Below, piece by piece: positions 34,118 to 43,726 of a DNA stretch of 64,000 nucleotides; the stretch's first letter is position 1; each line of letters starts with the position of its first letter. Position numbers and translations under genes: made by a program. This DNA comes from an uncultured Dysosmobacter sp. GTDB taxonomy: Bacteria > Bacillota > Clostridia > Oscillospirales > Oscillospiraceae. Under the pieces are notes generated by a model. The model did no database searches. It saw nothing but the letters and a program-made list of their open reading frames with translations, and was not told where the DNA came from. The DNA is taken from the NCBI GenBank assembly GCA_934565855.1, contig CAKTIO010000004.1:124001-188000 (forward strand). Direction: 5' to 3'.

Positions 34118-35062
34118 ATGATGGGAATGATCGTATCCTTGGGTATGCTGGCGCTGGGCTTTTTCCTTCTGGTAAAGGGTGCGGACTGGTTTGTGGACGG
34201 TGTCAGCGGCATTGCGGACCGTTTCGGCATTCCGCAACTGGTGATCGGCTTGACAGTAGTGGCAATGGGCACCTCTCTGCCGGAGGCGGCTGTGAGCATT
34301 ACTGCGGCGCTGGACGGTGTCAGCGGCATTGCGATGGGCAACATCGTGGGCAGCAATATTCTGAACATCCTGATTATTTTGGGCATTACTGCGGTGCTTA
34401 CCCGGGTTCCAGTGCAGCGGTCCACGGTGCGTGTGGAGATCCCCTATATGATCCTGATTACCGTGGTGCTGCTGGTGCTGGGACTCAGCGGGCACCGCAT
34501 CAGCCGGGGTGAGGGCGCGGTTCTGTGGGGCTTCTTCCTGATTTACCTGGGCTATCTGGGCTATATCGCGCGGAAGGGGCAGGAGCAGCAGGGAGACGAG
34601 CCGGAGATCCACCGGCATCTTCCGGTATACCGCCTGCTGCTGATGACAGCGCTTGGTGTCTGCGGCATCATTGCGGGCAGCAAGCTGGCTGTAGGCGGTG
34701 CGTCCGATCTGGCGCGGGCGTTTGGCATCAGTGAAAAGTTCATCGGCTTGACAGTGGTGGCGCTGGGGACCTCTCTGCCGGAGCTGGTGACCTCCGTTAT
34801 CGCGGCGCGACGGGGCAAGGCAGACATTGCCATTGGCAATATCGTGGGCAGCAATGTGTTCAACATCCTGTTCGTCATCGGTACTACCTCCCTGATCACT
34901 CCGGTGCCGTTTCCGGCAAATTTCATACCTGATATGGCAGTCGCCATCGGCGCGGCACTGCTGCTGTGGGCGGGCGTGCTGAAAAAGCACGCTTTGGGCA
35001 GAGGCGTCGGCGTGGTGATGCTGCTGGCATACGCAGGATATTTCGCATATCTGTGCCGGTAA
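34118..35062 (+). CDS. CaCA-family cation/Na+ or cation/H+ exchanger (YrbG-like)
   Basis: The 314-residue membrane protein has about ten helices in two inverted halves. Each half carries the alpha-repeat of the calcium/cation antiporter family: VVAMGTSLPEAAVS with GNIVGSNILNI, and VVALGTSLPELVTS with GNIVGSNVFNI. The Glu and Asn residues in these repeats line the ion site. Placement behind a manganese riboswitch suggests Mn2+ (perhaps also Ca2+) export. Start ATG 34118 has AAAAGGAG seven bases upstream; the longer frame reads through the riboswitch and is rejected. Confidence 0.92.
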   Translation: MMGMIVSLGMLALGFFLLVKGADWFVDGVSGIADRFGIPQLVIGLTVVAMGTSLPEAAVSITAALDGVSGIAMGNIVGSNILNILIILGITAVLTRVPVQRSTVRVEIPYMILITVVLLVLGLSGHRISRGEGAVLWGFFLIYLGYLGYIARKGQEQQGDEPEIHRHLPVYRLLLMTALGVCGIIAGSKLAVGGASDLARAFGISEKFIGLTVVALGTSLPELVTSVIAARRGKADIAIGNIVGSNVFNILFVIGTTSLITPVPFPANFIPDMAVAIGAALLLWAGVLKKHALGRGVGVVMLLAYAGYFAYLCR

Positions 35063-35076
35063 GGCGGAAAACGCCA

Positions 35077-35105
35077 TTGACAAGGGAGAAACCGACCGAT
35101 ATAAT
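35077..35105 (+). promoter_or_regulatory. Consensus promoter of the metY-metA T-box operon
   Basis: -35 TTGACA (35077-35082), 17-base spacer, -10 TATAAT (35100-35105). Both hexamers are perfect. Confidence 0.9.
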
Positions 35106-35111
35106 AAAACG

Positions 35112-35386
35112 AAGAAAAGCGATGATGGAGAGGGACGGAAGGGGCAGCCTTCAGAGAGCCGGGGATGGGTGAAAGCCCGGCGGCAAGAGCTTCCAGCTCC
35201 TATGGCTCCTGAGCTGAGAGTTCGAGGCGGTCCGCCGCGTTAGGGCTTCTCCGAGTGATGCTGCGTCAGTGCAAAAGGGTTGTTGGACCCTGAGGGGCGC
35301 CGGAAGACGGCGCAATTTGAGTGGTACCGCGGAAGCTTTTTAAAGGCTTTCGTCTCAAAGATTTCTTTGGGACGAAAGCCTTTTTT
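35112..35386 (+). promoter_or_regulatory. T-box leader, methionine specifier predicted
   Basis: The leader contains the AGAGAGCC and GGGTGAAAGCCCGG elements of Stem I, then a specifier region where ATG (35202-35204) is followed by GCTCCTGAGCTG. Further on is the T-box proper, TGGTACCGCG (35322-35331), which pairs with the tRNA acceptor end. The terminator AAAGGCTTTCGTC (35342-35354) pairs with GACGAAAGCC and T-tract (35371-35386). Uncharged tRNA-Met should favour the antiterminator. The specifier is my reading of the Stem I alignment and agrees with the two methionine genes downstream. Confidence 0.88.
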
Positions 35387-35416
35387 CGTTCCAGAATTTG
35401 AAAGGAGCTGTCTGTT

Positions 35417-36703
35417 ATGGGCAACTATCATGTGGAAACAACCTGTGTGCAGGGTGGGTATACGCCGGGGAACGGCGAACCCCGGCAGATCCCCATTGTG
35501 CAGAGCACGACCTTTAAGTACGCTTCCTCCGAGGACATGGGGAAGCTGTTTGACCTGGAAGCCAGCGGCTATTTTTACACCCGCCTGCAAAATCCCACCA
35601 ACGACTATGTGGCGGCAAAAATCGCGGCGCTGGAGGGCGGCACAGCGGGTATGCTGACCTCCTCCGGTCAGGCGGCGAATTTCTTTGCGCTGTTCAACGT
35701 TGCCAATGCGGGAGACCACATCGTGGCGTCCTCCAGCATTTACGGCGGAACCTTCAACCTCATCTCCGTAACGATGGCGAAGATGGGTGTGGAGTGTACC
35801 TTTGTCGCGCCGGACTGCACGGATGAGGAGCTGGAGACGGCGTTTCGCTCCAATACCAAGGCGGTGTTTGGCGAGACCATTGCAAATCCTGCCCTGACGG
35901 TGTTTGATATTGAGCGGTTTGCCCATGCCGCCCATGCCCACGGTGTTCCTTTGATCGTGGACAATACCTTTGCTACACCGGTGAACTGCCGTCCCATCGA
36001 ATGGGGAGCGGATATTGTGACGCACTCTACCACCAAGTATATGGACGGACATGGTGTGGCAGTAGGCGGCGCCATTGTGGATTCTGGTAAATTTGACTGG
36101 ATGGCACATGCCGAGAAATTCCCGGGGCTGTGTACGCCGGATGACAGCTACCACGGCATTACCTATGCGGAGAAGTTCGGCAGGGAGGGTGCCTTCATCA
36201 CCAAATGCACGGCGCAGCTGATGCGGGATCTGGGCTCTATTCAGTCTCCGCAGCATGCGTTTTACCTGAATATGGGTCTGGAGAGCCTGCATGTCCGCAT
36301 GGCGCAGCACTGCAAAAACGGACAGGCAGTGGCGGAGTTTCTGGACAGGCATCCCAAGGTGGCACATGTCAGCTACTGCGGCTTGCCCGGCGACCCCTAC
36401 CACGCACTGGCGCAGAAATATCTGCCCAACGGTTCCTGCGGCGTGGTTTCCTTTGAGCTGAAGGGCGGACGCGCTGCGGCGGAGGCGTTCATGGCGGCGC
36501 TGAAGCTTGCCGCCATTGAGACCCATGTGGCGGATGCCCGCACCTGCTGCCTGAATCCCGCGACCTCTACCCACCGTCAGATGACGGACGAGCAGCTGGA
36601 GGCTGCCGGCATCCCGGCGGGACTGGTCCGGATGTCCTGCGGCCTGGAAAACAGCGAAGATTTGATCGCCGATATCGCGCAGGCGTTGGAGCAGGTGAAG
36701 TAA
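35417..36703 (+). CDS. metY: O-acetylhomoserine sulfhydrylase (Cys/Met metabolism PLP enzyme)
   Basis: The 428-residue PLP enzyme makes homocysteine from O-acetylhomoserine and sulfide. Family features: [26 protein letters not shown] at the start, [29 protein letters not shown], and the PLP lysine in [12 protein letters not shown]. The length and C-terminal [28 protein letters not shown] are those of OAH sulfhydrylases rather than cystathionine synthases. It is controlled by the T-box leader and is followed after one base by metA, which supplies its substrate. Confidence 0.93.
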   Translation: MGNYHVETTCVQGGYTPGNGEPRQIPIVQSTTFKYASSEDMGKLFDLEASGYFYTRLQNPTNDYVAAKIAALEGGTAGMLTSSGQAANFFALFNVANAGDHIVASSSIYGGTFNLISVTMAKMGVECTFVAPDCTDEELETAFRSNTKAVFGETIANPALTVFDIERFAHAAHAHGVPLIVDNTFATPVNCRPIEWGADIVTHSTTKYMDGHGVAVGGAIVDSGKFDWMAHAEKFPGLCTPDDSYHGITYAEKFGREGAFITKCTAQLMRDLGSIQSPQHAFYLNMGLESLHVRMAQHCKNGQAVAEFLDRHPKVAHVSYCGLPGDPYHALAQKYLPNGSCGVVSFELKGGRAAAEAFMAALKLAAIETHVADARTCCLNPATSTHRQMTDEQLEAAGIPAGLVRMSCGLENSEDLIADIAQALEQVK

Positions 36704-36704
36704 T

Positions 36705-37646
36705 ATGCCGATTAAGATCCCCAATAACCTGCCCGCAGTGGAAACGCTGCGGCGGGAAAATATCTTTGTCATGGCAGAGCAGGAGGCGGCAACGCAGGAC
36801 ATTCGTCCGCTGCAGATCCTGTTGGTGAACCTGATGCCAAAAAAGATCCAGACGGAGACACAGCTGAGCCGCCTTCTGGGGAACACCCCGCTGCAGATCG
36901 AGCTGGAGCTGATCGCCCCCAAGAGTCACGAGCCCACCAATACTCCGCCGGAACATCTGCATACCTTTTACAAGACCTTTGACGACGTTAAGGACCGGAG
37001 CTTTGACGGCTGCATTATCACCGGCGCGCCGGTGGAGCTGCTGCCCTTTGAAGAGGTGGATTACTGGCAGGAGCTGTGCGGAATTATGGAGTGGACCAAA
37101 ACGCATGTTCACTCCACCTTTCACATCTGCTGGGGTGCGCAGGCAGGATTGTACTATCATTACGGCATCCAGAAGCGGCAGCTGCCGGAGAAGATGTTCG
37201 GCGTGTTCCGCCACAGCGTGGAGTATAAGCAGTCCATCCTTTTCCGGGGCTTTGACGACCAGTTTTATGTTCCCCATTCCCGGCACACCACGGTGCTGCG
37301 GTCGGATGTGGAGGCGGTGCCGGAGCTACGCATTCTGGCGTCCTCGCCGGAGGCGGGCGTGTACGCCGTTTTCACGAAAAACGGAAAACAGATCTTCATT
37401 ACGGGGCATTCGGAATATGACGCGGACACTTTGAAGCAGGAGTATCTGCGGGACAAGCAGGCGGGAAAGAAAATCGCCGTTCCCAAGAATTACTTCCCCT
37501 TTGACGACCCCACGCAGGAGCCGATGGTGTCCTGGCGGGCGCATGCCAACCTGCTTTACAGCAACTGGCTCAACTACATTGTCTATCAGACGACGCCCTA
37601 TGATATCAACCAGATCCGGGAGGGTAAGCGAACGGACCGCCTGTAA
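36705..37646 (+). CDS. metA: Homoserine O-acetyltransferase (MetA family)
   Basis: The 313-residue enzyme acylates homoserine, the committed step to methionine. It has the family core INLMP-type [13 protein letters not shown], catalytic Cys142 in HICWGAQAG, and the His-x-Glu of TGHSEYD. Residue 111, the known acyl-CoA selector, is Glu ([15 protein letters not shown]). In characterised MetA proteins Glu111 goes with acetyl-CoA and Gly with succinyl-CoA. Thus it should make O-acetylhomoserine, exactly what the upstream MetY uses. Only one base separates it from metY. Confidence 0.94.
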   Translation: MPIKIPNNLPAVETLRRENIFVMAEQEAATQDIRPLQILLVNLMPKKIQTETQLSRLLGNTPLQIELELIAPKSHEPTNTPPEHLHTFYKTFDDVKDRSFDGCIITGAPVELLPFEEVDYWQELCGIMEWTKTHVHSTFHICWGAQAGLYYHYGIQKRQLPEKMFGVFRHSVEYKQSILFRGFDDQFYVPHSRHTTVLRSDVEAVPELRILASSPEAGVYAVFTKNGKQIFITGHSEYDADTLKQEYLRDKQAGKKIAVPKNYFPFDDPTQEPMVSWRAHANLLYSNWLNYIVYQTTPYDINQIREGKRTDRL

Positions 37647-37655
37647 GAAAACCGT

Positions 37656-37693
37656 AAAAAAGTCTCCGCACCATCCCGGTGCGGAGACTTTTT
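37656..37693. terminator. Bidirectional terminator between metA and the nucleoside phosphorylase gene
   Basis: AAAAAGTCTCCGCACC pairs perfectly with GGTGCGGAGACTTTTT around a 5-base loop, with A and T tracts outside. It serves both convergent genes. Confidence 0.9.
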
Positions 37694-37708
37694 GATGAAA
37701 AGGGCAGC

Positions 37709-38482
37709 TTACTTTCCGGCGGCGCGGTCCTGCTGAATGATGAGCTTCAGTGCTTCCACAGCGACCTTTACAGAGGTGGAGGTGTCCTCCGTCATCTTCT
37801 GGTCCAAACCGGCGGCTTCCCGCTCCTGGTTCCAGACCACATGGAAGCAGCTGCCGCAGCGGACATGCAGCGCGGATGCCACTACAAACAGCGCGGCGGA
37901 TTCCATCTCACTGGCTTTGGCGCCCAGACGCTTCCAGCTTTCCCACTTTTGCTGCAGCTCGTAGTAGACGGGGGACAGAGAGGGGTCATGCTGCCCATAA
38001 AAGCTGTCCTTGCACTGCACCACGCCGGTGTGCAGGGGGTAGCCCAGCTTTCGGGTGGCGCTGACCAGTGCGTTGGTGATATCCAGATCCGGTACGGCGG
38101 GAAATTCAATGGGAGCGTACTCCAGACTGGTGTGTTCATAACGGATGGCGCCGGTGGCGACCACGATGTCGCCTGCCTGTACGTTCAGGTCAATACCGCC
38201 GCAGGTGCCGGTGCGGATAAAGGTGTCCGCGCCGCATTTGACCAGCTCCTCCATAGCGATGGAGGCGGAGGGACCGCCGATGCCGGTGGAACAGGCGGTG
38301 ACCTTTTCTCCCAGCAGTGTGCCGGTCCAGACGGTGTACTCCCGGTTCTGGGCAACCTGCTTGGCATCGTCAAACAGTGCGGCAATGGCGGGAACACGAC
38401 CCGGGTCGCCGGGCAGAATGCAATAGCGCCCTACGTTTTCCGGGGTACAGCGAATGTGGTACTTCTTAGCAAGCTCCTGCAT
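37709..38482 (-). CDS. udp: Nucleoside phosphorylase, uridine phosphorylase type
   Basis: The 257-residue protein of the PNP/UDP family cleaves a nucleoside with phosphate to base and ribose-1-phosphate. Features: [21 protein letters not shown] at the start (phosphate loop), [57 protein letters not shown], and [13 protein letters not shown] (ribose-binding Glu). The Gln-rich mid-region and motif order fit uridine phosphorylase better than DeoD. Start ATG 38482 has GAGGTG seven bases upstream. Confidence 0.88.
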   Translation of the reverse strand: MQELAKKYHIRCTPENVGRYCILPGDPGRVPAIAALFDDAKQVAQNREYTVWTGTLLGEKVTACSTGIGGPSASIAMEELVKCGADTFIRTGTCGGIDLNVQAGDIVVATGAIRYEHTSLEYAPIEFPAVPDLDITNALVSATRKLGYPLHTGVVQCKDSFYGQHDPSLSPVYYELQQKWESWKRLGAKASEMESAALFVVASALHVRCGSCFHVVWNQEREAAGLDQKMTEDTSTSVKVAVEALKLIIQQDRAAGK

Positions 38483-38565
38483 GATGAAACACCTCAAGTT
38501 TTCTTTTTATTTTGCCAGCAGTGGCTGGAATTTCAGTATAGCAAAGAACGGACAGCTTTGCAATG

Positions 38566-38599
38566 AAAAAGCGGCTTCGCCCCGAAAAGGGCGAGCCGC
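38566..38599 (-). terminator. Intrinsic terminator after the zinc-ribbon membrane protein gene
   Basis: GCGGCTTCGCCC (38571-38582) pairs with GGGCGAGCCGC (38589-38599) with a small bulge. On the minus strand TTTTTC follows. Confidence 0.8.
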
Positions 38600-38625
38600 C
38601 GGAAAATGCAACAGGTCATAAAAAA

Positions 38626-39057
38626 TCAGGTTTTTGCGTGGATGGTGGCGCCGCACTTCGGACAGGTGATGATAATGTTTCCCTTGCCCACCGGCACCCG
38701 GCAGATAGTCTTGCAGCTTTTGCAGGTGAAGTATTTATGCTCCTTGTCGGCGTGCCGAGTCCGGGCGCCGCTGCCGTTGTTTTTTACCTTCCACCAGAAG
38801 GACATCCACTTGCTGTTTTCCTCCCGCCGCTTATACAGGTTTTTGGAAAACATCCGCAGCAGGATCAGCAGCATGGCGATCCAAAGCAGTGCGCCGCAGA
38901 TCCGGGTGGGAATGCCCAGATGCAGTCCAGAGAAGATGCTCTGTGCCAGAAACAGCGCGATATAGACCACGAACAGCGCGCGGTTCAGCTGATCCATTCC
39001 GTTTCTGCCGTACATGAAGCGGGCGAACGCATTTCCAATTTTCTGAAAGAAACTCAT
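38626..39057 (-). CDS. Membrane protein with C-terminal zinc ribbon, unknown function
   Basis: The 143-residue protein starts MSFFQKIGNAFARFMYGRNGMDQLNRAL and has two adjacent membrane helices (residues 26-47 and 53-71). A basic stretch follows, then a zinc ribbon made of CKSC and CPKC (EHKYFTCKSCKTICRVP ... IITCPKCGA). The ribbon should face the cytoplasm. I do not recognise a characterised function; proteins of this shape recur in Clostridia. It is flanked by its own terminator and by the htpG promoter region. Confidence 0.8.
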   Translation of the reverse strand: MSFFQKIGNAFARFMYGRNGMDQLNRALFVVYIALFLAQSIFSGLHLGIPTRICGALLWIAMLLILLRMFSKNLYKRREENSKWMSFWWKVKNNGSGARTRHADKEHKYFTCKSCKTICRVPVGKGNIIITCPKCGATIHAKT

Positions 39058-39190
39058 AGAGAAAGGACTCCTTTAACCAGCAAAATAAGCTGAAGTAATC
39101 ATTTTCTCTATTTTACATGGTATTTTCTGCGGGGGCAACCATTTTGAATGGAAGTTTACAAAATGGTAATTTATTTATTTTGTTCAAAGT

Positions 39191-39198
39191 GCTATAAT
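39191..39198 (+). promoter_or_regulatory. Extended -10 promoter for htpG
   Basis: GCTATAAT (preceded by T at 39190, giving TGC-TATAAT) lies 41 bases before the htpG start; the -35 region (TTTATT, about 39170) is weak. No CIRCE repeat or CtsR box was seen. Confidence 0.5.
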
Positions 39199-39239
39199 AA
39201 ACCGCGTTATAAAAAACAAACAAAAGGAGTGCTTGATTT

Positions 39240-41132
39240 ATGGCAAAAAAGCAATTCAAGGCAGAATCTAAGCGTTTGCTGGACCTGATGATCAACTCGA
39301 TTTACACCCATAAGGAAATTTTTCTGCGGGAGATCATTTCCAACGCCAGCGATGCCTGCGATAAGCTGTGTTATCAGGGGCTGACGGATGACTCCGTGGG
39401 CATGGACCGGAAGGATTTTCACATTGACCTGAGCGTGGATAAGGATGCCCGCACCATTACCGTGTCGGATAACGGCATCGGCATGGACCAGGAGGATCTG
39501 GAAAACAATCTGGGCATCATTGCCTCCTCCGGTTCCTTCCGCTTTAAGCAGGAGGTGGGCGAGGACGCCAAGGGAACCGATGTCATCGGTCAGTTCGGCG
39601 TGGGCTTCTATTCCGCCTTTATGGTGGCAGACCACATCACCGTCCGCACCAGAAAGTTTGGCGCAGAGAAGGCTTATGAATGGCAGTCCTCCGGCGCAGA
39701 CGGATATACCGTTGCAGAGTGTGAAAAGGACACTGTGGGAACGGATATCATCATGCACGTCAAGGAGGATACGGATGACGAGAAGTACAGCGAGTTCCTG
39801 GAGGAGTGGAAGCTGCAGGATCTGGTGCGCCGCTACTCCGACTATATCCGCTTCCCCATCCGGATGGAGGTCAGCAAGACCCGCCGGAAGGAGGGCTCTC
39901 CCGATGATAAGCCGGAGTATGAGACCTACCGGGAGACGGAGACGCTGAATTCTATGGTACCCATCTGGCAGCGGAAGAAGTCCGAGGTTACCAAGGAGGA
40001 ATACGATAAGTTCTACCGGGATAAGTTCAGCGACTACACCGCGCCCCAGTGTGTGATCCCCGTGTCCGCCGAGGGCAGCGTGACCTATCAGGCATTGCTG
40101 TTCATTCCTGGCGCAACGCCCTTTGACTTCTATTCCAAGGATTATGAAAAGGGCTTGCAGCTGTACTCCAACGGCGTACTGATTATGGACAAATGCCCGG
40201 ATCTGGTGCCGGAGTATTTCCGCTTTATCCGCGGCGTGGTGGACTCTCCCGATTTGAGCCTGAATATCTCTCGGGAGCTGCTGCAGCATGACCGCCAGCT
40301 GAAGGTCATTGCAGGAAATATCGAAAAGAAGATCAAAAATGAGCTGATCAAGCTGATGAAGGATGACCGGGCAGGCTATGAGACCTTCTGGAAGAACTTC
40401 GGACGTCAGTTGAAATACGGCGTGGTCAGTGATTACGGCGCGCATAAGGACGCATTGCAGGATCTGCTGCTGTTCTACTCTTCCACGGAGAAGAAGCTGG
40501 TTACCTTGTCCGAGTATGTCTCCCGGATGAAGGAGGACCAGAAGGTCATCTACTTCGCTGCAGGTGAGAACGTGGCAGCCATTGATAAGCTGCCCCAGAT
40601 CGAGGGCTTGAAGGACAGCGGCACGGAGATTCTGTACTTTACCGAGGAAGTGGACGAGTTTGCCGCACAGATGATGCACACCTATCAGGAAAAGGAGTTC
40701 CGTTCCGCGCTGGATGGCGAGGTAGAGGAGCCAAAGGACGGCGAAGAGGAGAAAAAGAACCCCGCAGAAGAGCATCAGGCGGCGCTGGACTTTGTCAAGG
40801 AAGCACTGGGAGATTCCGTCAAGGAGGTCAAGGCTTCCAAAAAGCTGAAATCCCATCCGGTCTGCCTGACTGCCGGAGAGGGGCTGTCCTTTGAGATGGA
40901 GAAGTACCTAAATGCGGTCCAGCCGGAGAACCCGGTGAAAGCGGACCGGATTCTGGAGCTGAATACCCAGCATCCGGCATTTGCCGCACTGGAGAAGGCG
41001 GTGAAGGATGATCCGGAGTTGGCAAAGAAGTATGCGACCCTGCTGTACGATCAGGCGCTGTTGATCGCGGGGCTGCCGATGGAGGATCCCTCCGCGTACA
41101 CCGATCTGGTGTGTGAGCTGCTGATGAAATAA
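39240..41132 (+). CDS. htpG: Molecular chaperone HtpG (Hsp90)
   Basis: The 630-residue protein is a full Hsp90 with N-terminal ATPase, middle and C-terminal dimerisation domains. ATP-site motifs: REIISNASDACDKL (Glu and Asn), TVSDNGIGMDQEDL, and GQFGVGFYSAFMVAD. The middle domain has FIRGVVDSPDLSLNISRELLQ with the catalytic Arg. Start ATG 39240 has AGGAG ten bases upstream. The open frame on the opposite strand is a shadow. Ends at a terminator shared with the ftsH side. Confidence 0.96.
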   Translation: MAKKQFKAESKRLLDLMINSIYTHKEIFLREIISNASDACDKLCYQGLTDDSVGMDRKDFHIDLSVDKDARTITVSDNGIGMDQEDLENNLGIIASSGSFRFKQEVGEDAKGTDVIGQFGVGFYSAFMVADHITVRTRKFGAEKAYEWQSSGADGYTVAECEKDTVGTDIIMHVKEDTDDEKYSEFLEEWKLQDLVRRYSDYIRFPIRMEVSKTRRKEGSPDDKPEYETYRETETLNSMVPIWQRKKSEVTKEEYDKFYRDKFSDYTAPQCVIPVSAEGSVTYQALLFIPGATPFDFYSKDYEKGLQLYSNGVLIMDKCPDLVPEYFRFIRGVVDSPDLSLNISRELLQHDRQLKVIAGNIEKKIKNELIKLMKDDRAGYETFWKNFGRQLKYGVVSDYGAHKDALQDLLLFYSSTEKKLVTLSEYVSRMKEDQKVIYFAAGENVAAIDKLPQIEGLKDSGTEILYFTEEVDEFAAQMMHTYQEKEFRSALDGEVEEPKDGEEEKKNPAEEHQAALDFVKEALGDSVKEVKASKKLKSHPVCLTAGEGLSFEMEKYLNAVQPENPVKADRILELNTQHPAFAALEKAVKDDPELAKKYATLLYDQALLIAGLPMEDPSAYTDLVCELLMK

Positions 41133-41164
41133 AGCGCGTACAACAAGCAATTTCATTTATGATT

Positions 41165-41204
41165 AAAAATGGAGCTGCAACAAAAGAGTTACAGCTCCAT
41201 TTTT
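41165..41204 (+). terminator. Intrinsic terminator after htpG
   Basis: AAAAATGGAGCTG pairs with CAGCTCCATTTTT around a loop of about 14 bases. Confidence 0.8.
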
Positions 41205-41258
41205 CATTGCTTTGGAGCGTTGGTTTATAAATTCTCTGGTGGGGCTTGCCGGGAATAG

Positions 41259-41293
41259 AAAAATGCCTGATGGAGGAATCCATCAGGCATTTT
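41259..41293 (-). terminator. Intrinsic terminator after ftsH
   Basis: TGCCTGATGGA (41264-41274) pairs perfectly with TCCATCAGGCA (41279-41289), with A and T tracts on both sides. Confidence 0.85.
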
Positions 41294-41307
41294 GTGATTT
41301 GTTCGGG

Positions 41308-43473
41308 TCAGGATTGGGATGAGTCAGAGCTGTTCTCCGTTTGTTTATCCGAAGTGTTGGGTGCTTCCGGGGCAGTATCTCCAGAAGTGAAAGCATCCGG
41401 TGTCTCCGAAGAGGCGGGAGCGTCTCCGGAGGGCTGGTCCACGGAGCTGTCCTCCTGCTGGGCAGGGGCTTCGATCTTCTCAGAGATCATGTGGACCTTT
41501 TTGGCAGGGGCTTCGATCTCAGCAGGTCTCTGCACGGTAGAGGAATAGGCATCCTCTACGGTGGCGGGATCTCTGCCTTGAATAATGGCGACCATTTCAC
41601 CGCCGGTGATGGTCTCCTTCTCCAGCAGGTAGGCAACCACCTTGTCCATGTCCTCCCGGTTTGCCTTCAGGATCTCCACGGCATCCTGATAGCACTTATC
41701 CAGAATTTCCTTGACAGCTTCGTCCATGGCGGCGGCAGTGTTCTGCGCGCAGTCCATTCCGTATCCACCGTCCAGATACTGGCTGCGGCGGGAAGCTAGA
41801 GCCATCATGCCGAAGCGCTCGCTCATGCCGTACATGGCGACCATGTTCCGTGCGACGCTGGTGGCGTCCTGAATATCCTGAGAAGCGCCGTTGGTCATGG
41901 TGTTCAGCACCACCTCTTCGGCGGCGCGTCCGCCCATCGAAACGGTGATCTTTGCCAGCAGCTCGTCTTTGGTGCGCAGCTCGGTCTTGTCCTCCTCCGG
42001 CATCAGCAGGGTGTAGCCCAAAGAGCCCTGAGTGTGGGGAACGATGGTGATTTTCTGGACCGGCTCGGTATTTTTCTGCTTGTAGGCGACCATCGCGTGT
42101 CCGACCTCGTGGTACGCCACCAGCTTCTTTTCAAATTCCGTCAGGACGCTGCCCTTCTTTTCCGTACCGGCAATAACCAGCTCAAAAGCAGCCAGCAGGT
42201 CCTCCTGGGTTACCAGCTTGCGCCCCTTCCGCACGGCGCGGAGGGCAGCCTCGTTGACCAGATTGGCAAGGTCGGCGCCCACGCAGCCGGCGGTTGCCAG
42301 TGCCACCTTTTTCAGATTGACGTCCTCCGCCAGCTTGATGTTGCGGGTGTGGACCTCCAGCGTGGCGATACGTCCCGCCAGGTTGGGACGGTCGATGGTA
42401 ATGCGGCGGTCAAACCGACCGGGACGCAGCAGCGCCTGGTCCAGGACCTCCGGACGGTTGGTGGCGGCGAGGAGGATCACGCCCTTGGTGGGGTCAAAAC
42501 CATCCATTTCTGCCAGCAGCTGGTTCAGAGTCTGTTCCCGTTCGTCATTTCCGCCCATGCGGTTATCGCGGGATTTGCCAATGGTGTCGATCTCGTCGAT
42601 GAATACGATACAGGGAGCCACCTTGTTGGCTTCCTTGAACAGGTCGCGGACACGGGAAGCGCCCACGCCTACGAACATCTCCACAAAGTCAGAGCCGGAG
42701 ATAGAGAAGAAGGGAACGTTTGCCTCGCCTGCCACAGCCTTTGCCAGCAGGGTCTTACCGGTGCCCGGAGGACCCACCAGCAGCGCGCCCTTGGGCAGCT
42801 TTGCTCCGATATCCGTGTATTTCTGCGGATTATGCAGGAAGTCGATGATCTCTGTAAGGGACTCCTTTGCCTCGTCCTGTCCGGCAACGTCTCGGAAGGT
42901 GACGCCGGTCTGCTTTTCCATGTAGACCTTGGCGTTGGACTTGCCCACGCCACCGATGCCGCCAATACCGCCGCCCTTCTTGTTCATCCAGCGCATCAGC
43001 CAGGAGAACATCAGCATGATAAGCAGGAATGGAACGATATAAGAGATCAGGAAGGTGAGAATGGGCGAGATCTGCGCCTTATAGGGTGAGGTGTAGCGGA
43101 TGTCCGGATGCTCGTCCAGCAGCGGAATGAGGGAGGAGTCGTTGATGGCATTGGTGTAGAACTGCACCTTTTCGTCATCATAGGTCTTTCCGTCCTCATC
43201 GGTGTAGACGTAGCCGTCCGCGGGAGTGATGAGCCACAGTCCCGTAGAGGAATCATAGTCCACTTCCTTGACGTGGTCCTCCCGGATCATCTGCTTGAAT
43301 TCGCTGTAGGCAATCTCCACCTGAGTGGAGGCGTCCATAGAGCGGCTCATATAATTGCTGGCGTAGCCGAGAATGACCGTCAGCAGCAGCGCCCAACTGA
43401 CCAGCGAGAGGATACCGCGCAGGTTTCCGCCGTTTTTGTTGTTTCGGTTGTTCTTTTTGTCGTTTTGGTTCAT
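41308..43473 (-). CDS. ftsH: ATP-dependent zinc metalloprotease FtsH
   Basis: The 721-residue membrane protease degrades misfolded membrane proteins and regulators. Order: short basic N-terminus, first helix (LSLVSWALLLTVILGYAS), an extracytoplasmic domain, second helix (ILTFLISYIVPFLLIMLMFSWLM), AAA domain with GPPGTGKT, VFIDEIDTIG and RPGRFDRRI, and protease domain with zinc motif HEVGH. An unusually long acidic Pro/Ser/Thr tail of about 80 residues ends the protein. Start ATG 43473 has AAAGGAG eight bases upstream. Confidence 0.96.
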   Translation of the reverse strand: MNQNDKKNNRNNKNGGNLRGILSLVSWALLLTVILGYASNYMSRSMDASTQVEIAYSEFKQMIREDHVKEVDYDSSTGLWLITPADGYVYTDEDGKTYDDEKVQFYTNAINDSSLIPLLDEHPDIRYTSPYKAQISPILTFLISYIVPFLLIMLMFSWLMRWMNKKGGGIGGIGGVGKSNAKVYMEKQTGVTFRDVAGQDEAKESLTEIIDFLHNPQKYTDIGAKLPKGALLVGPPGTGKTLLAKAVAGEANVPFFSISGSDFVEMFVGVGASRVRDLFKEANKVAPCIVFIDEIDTIGKSRDNRMGGNDEREQTLNQLLAEMDGFDPTKGVILLAATNRPEVLDQALLRPGRFDRRITIDRPNLAGRIATLEVHTRNIKLAEDVNLKKVALATAGCVGADLANLVNEAALRAVRKGRKLVTQEDLLAAFELVIAGTEKKGSVLTEFEKKLVAYHEVGHAMVAYKQKNTEPVQKITIVPHTQGSLGYTLLMPEEDKTELRTKDELLAKITVSMGGRAAEEVVLNTMTNGASQDIQDATSVARNMVAMYGMSERFGMMALASRRSQYLDGGYGMDCAQNTAAAMDEAVKEILDKCYQDAVEILKANREDMDKVVAYLLEKETITGGEMVAIIQGRDPATVEDAYSSTVQRPAEIEAPAKKVHMISEKIEAPAQQEDSSVDQPSGDAPASSETPDAFTSGDTAPEAPNTSDKQTENSSDSSQS

Positions 43474-43561
43474 GCAGGAGACTCCTTTCCGGGAGAAACG
43501 TCCTGTGTTGTGGGACGAATACATGATAGAATACAGGGCAAAGTGCCGCAAAGTATAACGC

Positions 43562-43590
43562 AGTATAACACAGAAACCGATTTCTCACAA
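43562..43590 (-). promoter_or_regulatory. Sigma-A-type promoter for ftsH
   Basis: On the minus strand -35 TTGTGA (43585-43590), 17-base spacer, -10 TATACT (43562-43567). A second TATACT ten bases on could give an alternative start. Confidence 0.6.
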
Positions 43591-43633
43591 GGACAACGGC
43601 TGGGATTTTCTATGAAATTTCTGTGAATTCCGC

Positions 43634-43662
43634 TTTTCTACAGGCAAAAGGTATGATATACT
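43634..43662 (+). promoter_or_regulatory. Likely promoter for rlmB
   Basis: -35 TTTTCT (43634-43639), 17-base spacer, -10 TATACT (43657-43662). The -35 is weak. Confidence 0.5.
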
Positions 43663-43726
43663 ACATTCTATGTGTAAAAGACGGTGCCATTCATGAAAAA
43701 GGCTTCTTAAATATAAAGGAGAATCT

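Larger units (their letters stand above)
35063..35416 (+). other. 354-base non-coding leader region
   Basis: It holds the promoter, T-box and terminator listed separately, plus a small GGCG-GAAAA-CGCC stem right after the exchanger stop, which lacks a T-run. No small ORF with a ribosome binding site was seen. Confidence 0.7.

Noticed and set aside
39207..40856. 549-codon minus-strand open frame opposite htpG
   Set aside because: The Hsp90 frame has all ATP-site motifs; the antisense frame has none.
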